Part shown: positions 5,829 to 6,073 of the stretch, one piece after another
Layout: each line of letters starts with the position of its first letter
Numbering within the stretch: position 1 is the first letter of the stretch
Origin: JAJYIW01 sp036787065
GTDB taxonomy: Bacteria; Chloroflexota; Anaerolineae; Anaerolineales; Anaerolineaceae
Direction of reading: 5' to 3'
NCBI GenBank assembly: GCA_036787065.1
Contig: DAIQPZ010000163.1
Coordinates: 1 to 6,073, forward strand
Length of the DNA stretch: 6,073 bases
Program-made: the position numbers and the translations under genes
The notes under the pieces: model-generated
What the model was told of the DNA's origin: nothing
What the model saw: the letters and a program-made list of their open reading frames with translations, nothing else
Databases searched by the model: none

Positions 5829-6073
5829 TTATTGGTATAGATAACAGGCCACTTCGTGGTCTTCTTCAACCTTCACCATTGCCGGGAAAGCGCGGGTACA
5901 GATATCCATGTGCTTGGGACAGCGGGGGTAAAAACGGCAGCCGACGGAGAGGGTCATGCGCATGACTTCCTCAGATGGCAGCGAAATATCAGTATCCCAT
6001 TTAACCTTGGGGTCGGGGACAGGGATAGATTCGATCAACTCCTGAACGTAAGGGTGCTTGGGGTTCTCTATGA
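5829..6073 (-). CDS. Oligopeptide/dipeptide-type ABC transporter ATP-binding protein, C-terminal fragment
   Basis: This frame is open from the right edge to TAA 5831-5829, about 80 residues. It shows the oligo_HPY C-terminal signature of Dpp/Opp-family ATPases: NPKHPYVQELIESIPVPDP (from about 6065), then GCRFYPRCPKHMDIC, and a short tail ending EVACYLYQ. These proteins energise import of peptides, and in related systems oligosaccharides or nickel. The ATP-binding part (Walker A, signature, Walker B) lies outside the window. An internal TTG at 6038-6036 could be mistaken for a start, but the HPY motif upstream shows that the protein continues. It lies 18 bp upstream of the URO-D gene on the same strand, suggesting co-transcription. 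The HPY-V-PDP arrangement is shared by DppD-like and DppF-like subunits, so which one it is cannot be decided. Confidence 0.88.
   Translation of the reverse strand, partial: IENPKHPYVQELIESIPVPDPKVKWDTDISLPSEEVMRMTLSVGCRFYPRCPKHMDICTRAFPAMVKVEEDHEVACYLYQ

Noticed and set aside
1..6073. CRISPR array, tRNA/rRNA genes, insertion sequences or phage attachment sites
   Set aside because: No regularly spaced repeats, tRNA-like cloverleaf, transposase frame or flanking terminal inverted repeats were seen by reading both strands.

Overview
This window looks like a fragment of a Chloroflexota genome, most likely from Anaerolineae or a relative. The evidence is indirect: moderate GC content, a DUF4230 membrane protein with a Thr-Pro-rich tail, an MtaA-like URO-D protein directly behind a peptide-type ABC transporter ATPase, and a CysN protein with a degenerate C-terminal kinase domain. 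No ribosomal or other taxonomic marker is present, so the assignment is tentative.

Layout: at the left edge (1-77, minus strand) is the N-terminus of a probable bacterial alpha-L-rhamnosidase. A 156-bp divergent intergenic region follows, with several dyads and alternative hairpins. Next comes a tight plus-strand operon for sulfate activation: cysC (234-824), cysD (829-1710) and cysN (1710-3533). The genes are 4 nt apart and then overlap by 1 nt. Everything after that is on the minus strand: a DUF4230 membrane-anchored protein (4341-3643), a 245-bp gap without a gene, a URO-D/methyltransferase-superfamily gene (5810-4587), and the C-terminus of an oligopeptide-type ABC transporter ATPase running off the right edge (6073-5829).

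How the genes work together: CysD and CysN together form the GTP-coupled ATP sulfurylase, which makes APS from sulfate and ATP. CysC phosphorylates APS to PAPS. No APS/PAPS reductase, sulfite reductase or sulfate transporter is in the operon, so within this window the end product is PAPS; its use (assimilation or sulfotransfer) cannot be decided here. On the minus strand, the ABC ATPase and URO-D genes are only 18 bp apart and are probably co-transcribed.

The most unusual points are: (i) a CysD carrying a Cys-Cys pair and a Cys-x-x-Cys at the places where [4Fe-4S] APS reductases hold their cluster ligands; (ii) a CysN whose C-terminal APS-kinase domain has lost its P-loop, its DGD motif and its phosphoserine site while an intact CysC is encoded in the same operon, which recalls the inactive regulatory kinase-like domain of fungal ATP sulfurylase; (iii) a leader before cysC that lacks a Shine-Dalgarno sequence and can fold into mutually exclusive hairpins.
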